Source: Glycine soja (Eukaryota; Streptophyta; Magnoliopsida; Fabales; Fabaceae). From it: a DNA stretch of 64,000 nt. The stretch is taken from the NCBI RefSeq assembly GCF_004193775.1, contig NC_041008.1:9068731-9132730 (forward strand), given 5' to 3'. Numbering within the stretch: position 1 is the first letter of the stretch; the number at the start of each line of letters is the position of its first letter. The notes below the pieces were generated by a model, which worked only from the letters and a program-made list of their open reading frames with translations, was not told where the DNA came from and did not search any database. This document shows, piece after piece, positions 60,690 to 64,000 of this stretch. Made by a program: the position numbers and the translations under genes.

Positions 60690-62600
60690 AAATGAGATGA
60701 CTTTGTCGTTGCATTCTCATGGCTAAATCCTAAAGTTATTAGCCTTAAATTTCTGTGTTCATTGCTCTATACAAGCTTGGTATGGTCCATCTATCCATCA
60801 ATCCATCCATAGAGACTGATGGTGTTGGGATTTCTAATGTGAATTCCTGTTTCACATTGCATAAGCAGCTGAAAAGATGAGCTCTTCTCAAGTGAAAAAT
60901 GAAATAGAGATTGCTAAAGTAAAAAAAATAGAGAAAAAAAAGAGAGATTGCTAAAGTGAAAATTAAAAGAAAAGAGGTTTTGTATGCAGAAAAACTGTCA
61001 CATAAGTGGTAGGGCCCTTATGGGAAAGGGAGGAAAAGCTAAACATACAGCGAAAGAGATTCACCAGGAAGAATATATGTGGGATTAACCTAGATGGTCC
61101 CAGACTTTTCAGCTAAAATAATGGTTGAGTTTTTCTTAGACTTAAATATTTACTGGTAGTTGTTGTGATTTAGAAAAAAATGGATGAAATGTGTAGATTT
61201 TTCTGTATAACAAGGTACAATTTTGGCCGAGTCTGTATCTGATGAACACCTTACTACTTGGGGAGAGGAAATTAGATGCTACTGTACAATATTCTACTAC
61301 TTCAAAATAAGTGATGTACTTAAAATTCTATTATTTGGAAGAGTATGAATGGAGCTCTTGGCAGTGTTAGTGGCATGTTTGGATAGGATTAATATGGGGG
61401 AAATAATCCTTTTTCCCCAAAGGTTTTCTAAAAAATGTTAGCTGAAAATAAGCGGTTGTCGCCCAATAGTCACAATTTGACTATTAAAGTAAGGAAAAAT
61501 TTGCAAAATATGCATTGTCTAAATAGGCACATTGGAGCGTCAATGGTCCCACCTAATGAAATAATATTGTTCAGTTTTCACATTGATGAAGTAAAAAGAT
61601 GTGTTGGGAAATAGTATGAAACTTTATGATGAAAGCATAATGTGTATTGATTGGTGATGATACAAAACTTCATTCTTACAGCTTGTAATGCAACGGGATA
61701 AACTTTGGAAACAATTTCATAAATGTTTCTTTTTTGTTATTCTCTAAATAAAATAAACTTTGAAACAAATCAGAAAGAAACTAATTAAATAAAACACTTT
61801 TCTATACTCATAAAATGTACGCATGTGTTTTCTTTCAACCAAAAATCAATACAACTATGTTGTTAGATTCTATAATATTACTAACTTTTTTCCACAAAAT
61901 TCTCAACAATACTATCTATTTCCATAAATAATTTTTGCAATACTCTATTGTAATACAATTGATTTACACCCCGTATCACGAACCTTATATAGTAATATTG
62001 CAAACTATGATCATCATTAGGATATATTTTCATTTAAGATATGTAACCTCACAAACGCATGACCACTGACCAAGAGTCTGATTAACCTCTACCATCCCAA
62101 AGTAAATAGATAAAGTGACAAATGTAATAAATGATGAAATAAAAAAAAAGAGAGCAATAGAGAAAAAAATGGAATAAAAGTAGGATGGAAAAGAAAATAG
62201 ATGTATGATTATTATTTCTGTAAAATTTAGATGAAATATTATAGGTGCTTTTGTTATGCTAAATTTTGTTATAAATTTATTAATAAAATATAAGTTTATA
62301 AACACACAACACTTTACTTTAAAATTGATTTTACTTAATTTTTTTAATATAAAGATTACTTAAAATTAAATTTGTAAACACTCACCCAACCATACTAGAC
62401 TAACTAAATTGATACTATACTTCTAACAAACATTATATTAGGCACGTAAAAAATGCTAAAAAAATTGCAATTTCAACAGTAATTCTCCAAATGCCTAAAC
62501 ACAATTGAAATACAAAAATCACTGCAATAAAATAACCATTTCTTTTTGATATTTTTTGTCGGATAAAAAACAGTTTAAATTAGATAAAAGCGAGAAAAAA
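60690..62600. other. AT-rich intergenic region, no gene seen
   Basis: Holds the 3' flank of the DUF789 remnant and the distal promoter region of the kinesin gene. No conserved coding motif. Confidence 0.5.
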
Positions 62601-62791
62601 AACGATGTCAGAACAAAACAAAACACAAAACGTTACGATTCAAAACGGGGCCCCCACTGCGTGAGTGTCTTGTCAATGATTATCTGGCGAATGAAAACGT
62701 TGGAAGAACGCATAATTAAATTAATAATTAATAATTAAAACAATAGAATCAGTTAATTAAATAAACTGAAAAAAATGGAAAAAATGAAAAC

Positions 62792-62802
62792 TAGCCGTTA
62801 GA
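62792..62802 (-). promoter_or_regulatory. MSA (mitosis-specific activator) element of the kinesin promoter
   Basis: The minus strand reads TCTAACGGCTA, a perfect fit to the MSA consensus YCYAACGGYYA bound by three-repeat MYB (MYB3R) factors. It lies about 200 bases upstream of the leader intron of the kinesin gene. NACK1-type kinesins are known MSA-regulated G2/M genes. A second AACGG core occurs near 62641. Confidence 0.7.
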
Positions 62803-63003
62803 AGGGTTCTCCGAATTCAAATGAAATGTTCGTGTCGCGCACACACACCAATGCCCTTCCATTCATTTATATCACCATCGCCACACACACAGCGATTGTT
62901 CTCCCAACCTTAATTTTCAGGTTCGAGTTTCGACGCACGCTCTTCTCTTCTCTTCTTTCTTCTCCTGAGTCTGAGTTGAAGAAATTACTCAACTAACGTT
63001 GAT

Positions 63004-63584
63004 GTGAGTTTATGCTTCCATTTCCTTTTATTTTGTGGATTTCGTTTTGAACTTTCTGATCTGTTGATCAAGTTTTTTCATTTGAGGATTTTGACACTTA
63101 TTTATTCACTTTCCTGATTTATGGTTTTGCTTAGTTTAATGCTTAAAATTAGCGTCGAATTTGAATTGAGATGTAATCTTTCCTTTTTTTTGAGTTTAGT
63201 GCACTAAAATTCAATTTCATTCCATTTCCATGTTCTTCCAACCTTAATCCTTTCATTTGACTATTCCATGGCGAATCTATACTACGTCTTCACCTAAAAT
63301 TCATTTGAATTTCATTTTATTTTTGATAAAATCTTAAACCGATTATTATTTTTTTAAAAGTTGAAGCTTTCTGTTTGGTATTTAATTTTAGCACCATATA
63401 TGTACATTGGAAGAGATTTCTTTTGATCTGACATCAATTCCGTGTTGAACATAATCAGGAACAGAAATTATTTATGGAACTAGTGAACTAACCCCAGTTG
63501 AATTATAAATGTGGACTTCTCTATTTACTGAATTTTATTTCTATTATTTTTTTGTTGATGATTTCTCCACTATGACTTTTCTAG
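63004..63584 (+). other. Intron in the kinesin 5' UTR
   Basis: A donor (GAT followed by GTGAGTT) at 63004 and an acceptor (TTTTCTAG) ending at 63584, three bases before the start codon. The leader exon would be about 62880-63003. Confidence 0.55.
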
Positions 63585-63587
63585 AAG

Positions 63588-64000
63588 ATGACTGTGAAAA
63601 CACCTGGAACACCAGCTTCGAATATAGATAGGACTCCAGTATCAACCCCGGGAGGGGCAAGAGCTAAAGAAGAGAAGATTGTGGTCACAGTGAGGCTAAG
63701 GCCTTTGAACAGAAGGGAGCAATTGGCTAAAGATCAGGTGGCATGGGACTGCATCAATGATTATACTATTGTGTATAAACCACCGGCACATGAACGCGCT
63801 TCTCAACCAGCATCATTTACTTTTGGTATCTAATGAAATTGTTCACCTTGATTTAATTTTGTTACTCATTATCAGTTCATAGTTCCTTTTATCCTTTTCT
63901 TAATTTAATGTCATCCTTTTTTTTAAATATTTATTGACATAGCTTTTTGCCTTGCAGATAAAGTTTTTGGTCCTGCTTCAGTAACTGAGGCAGTGTATGA
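63588..64000 (+). CDS. NACK1: NACK1/HINKEL-type kinesin (kinesin-7), N-terminus, runs off the window
   Basis: Exon 1 (63588-63825) encodes MTVKTPGTPASNIDRTPVST then the start of the motor domain, EEKIVVTVRLRPLNRRE. Exon 2 begins at 63958 and continues DKVFGPASVTEAVY to the window end. The split Asp codon (G then AT) joins the exons in frame. The short N-terminus rich in TP sites (potential CDK sites) and the VRLRPLN strand are typical of NACK1/HINKEL kinesins, which carry the MAP kinase kinase kinase NPK1/ANP to the phragmoplast for cell-plate expansion. The ATP-binding loop and the rest of the motor are beyond the window. The MSA element upstream supports mitotic expression. Confidence 0.88.

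Overview
This is a plant nuclear window. It is AT-rich, its genes have GT-AG introns, and it holds copia, LINE, Mutator-like (MULE), hAT, Helitron and large-LTR elements. The protein families and repeats look like those of a legume, most probably soybean (Glycine). That species call is recalled similarity, not a search.

The main content is a small cluster of tandem-kinase genes related to the LRK10-like receptor-kinase family. Copy A (17954-20604, +) and copy C (40468-42748, -) each splice into one frame of about 630 residues holding two kinase domains. The first domain has lost all three canonical catalytic residues (VAIK Lys to Gln, HRD Asp to Asn, DFG Asp to Asn). The second keeps all three. 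The two halves are split by introns at the same codon and phase, so the gene arose by duplicating a two-exon kinase unit. Copy B (30477-37055, +) is a third paralogue, destroyed by a stop, frameshifts, a nested copia insertion and 3' truncation. None of the three has an ectodomain exon. An isolated LRK10-like ectodomain exon lies at 1568-2317 (-) with no kinase after it in the window.

Region by region: 1-2.4 kb ectodomain gene; 2.5-11.4 kb transposon debris (LINE 3' end, hAT, large-LTR head, non-autonomous LTR element, WD40 gene fragment, CACTA-like palindromes); 11.4-15.1 kb a complete MULE with 9-bp target-site duplication (TSD), palindromic arrays and an OTU-domain remnant; 16.5-20.6 kb copy A; 21.3-26.2 kb nested large-LTR copies including a solo LTR with TSD; 27.7-29.1 kb Helitron-type RPA remnant and 3' terminus; 29.4-37.1 kb copy B with its copia; 37.1-39.2 kb another large-LTR fragment; 40.4-43.3 kb copy C; 43.4-49 kb AT-rich and without recognisable genes; 49.0-53.2 kb a LINE carrying or flanked by two long-inverted-repeat MULEs, then a copia fragment; 54.1-55.4 kb an SFR2 (galactolipid galactosyltransferase) pseudogene; 56.4-60.7 kb a decayed DUF789 gene; 62.8-64.0 kb the promoter and first exons of a NACK1/HINKEL-type kinesin with a perfect mitosis-specific MSA element.

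The likely functional genes are therefore tandem kinases A and C, the kinesin, and possibly the ectodomain protein. The rest is mobile DNA or gene debris. All calls come from reading the sequence; no alignment or database search was run.
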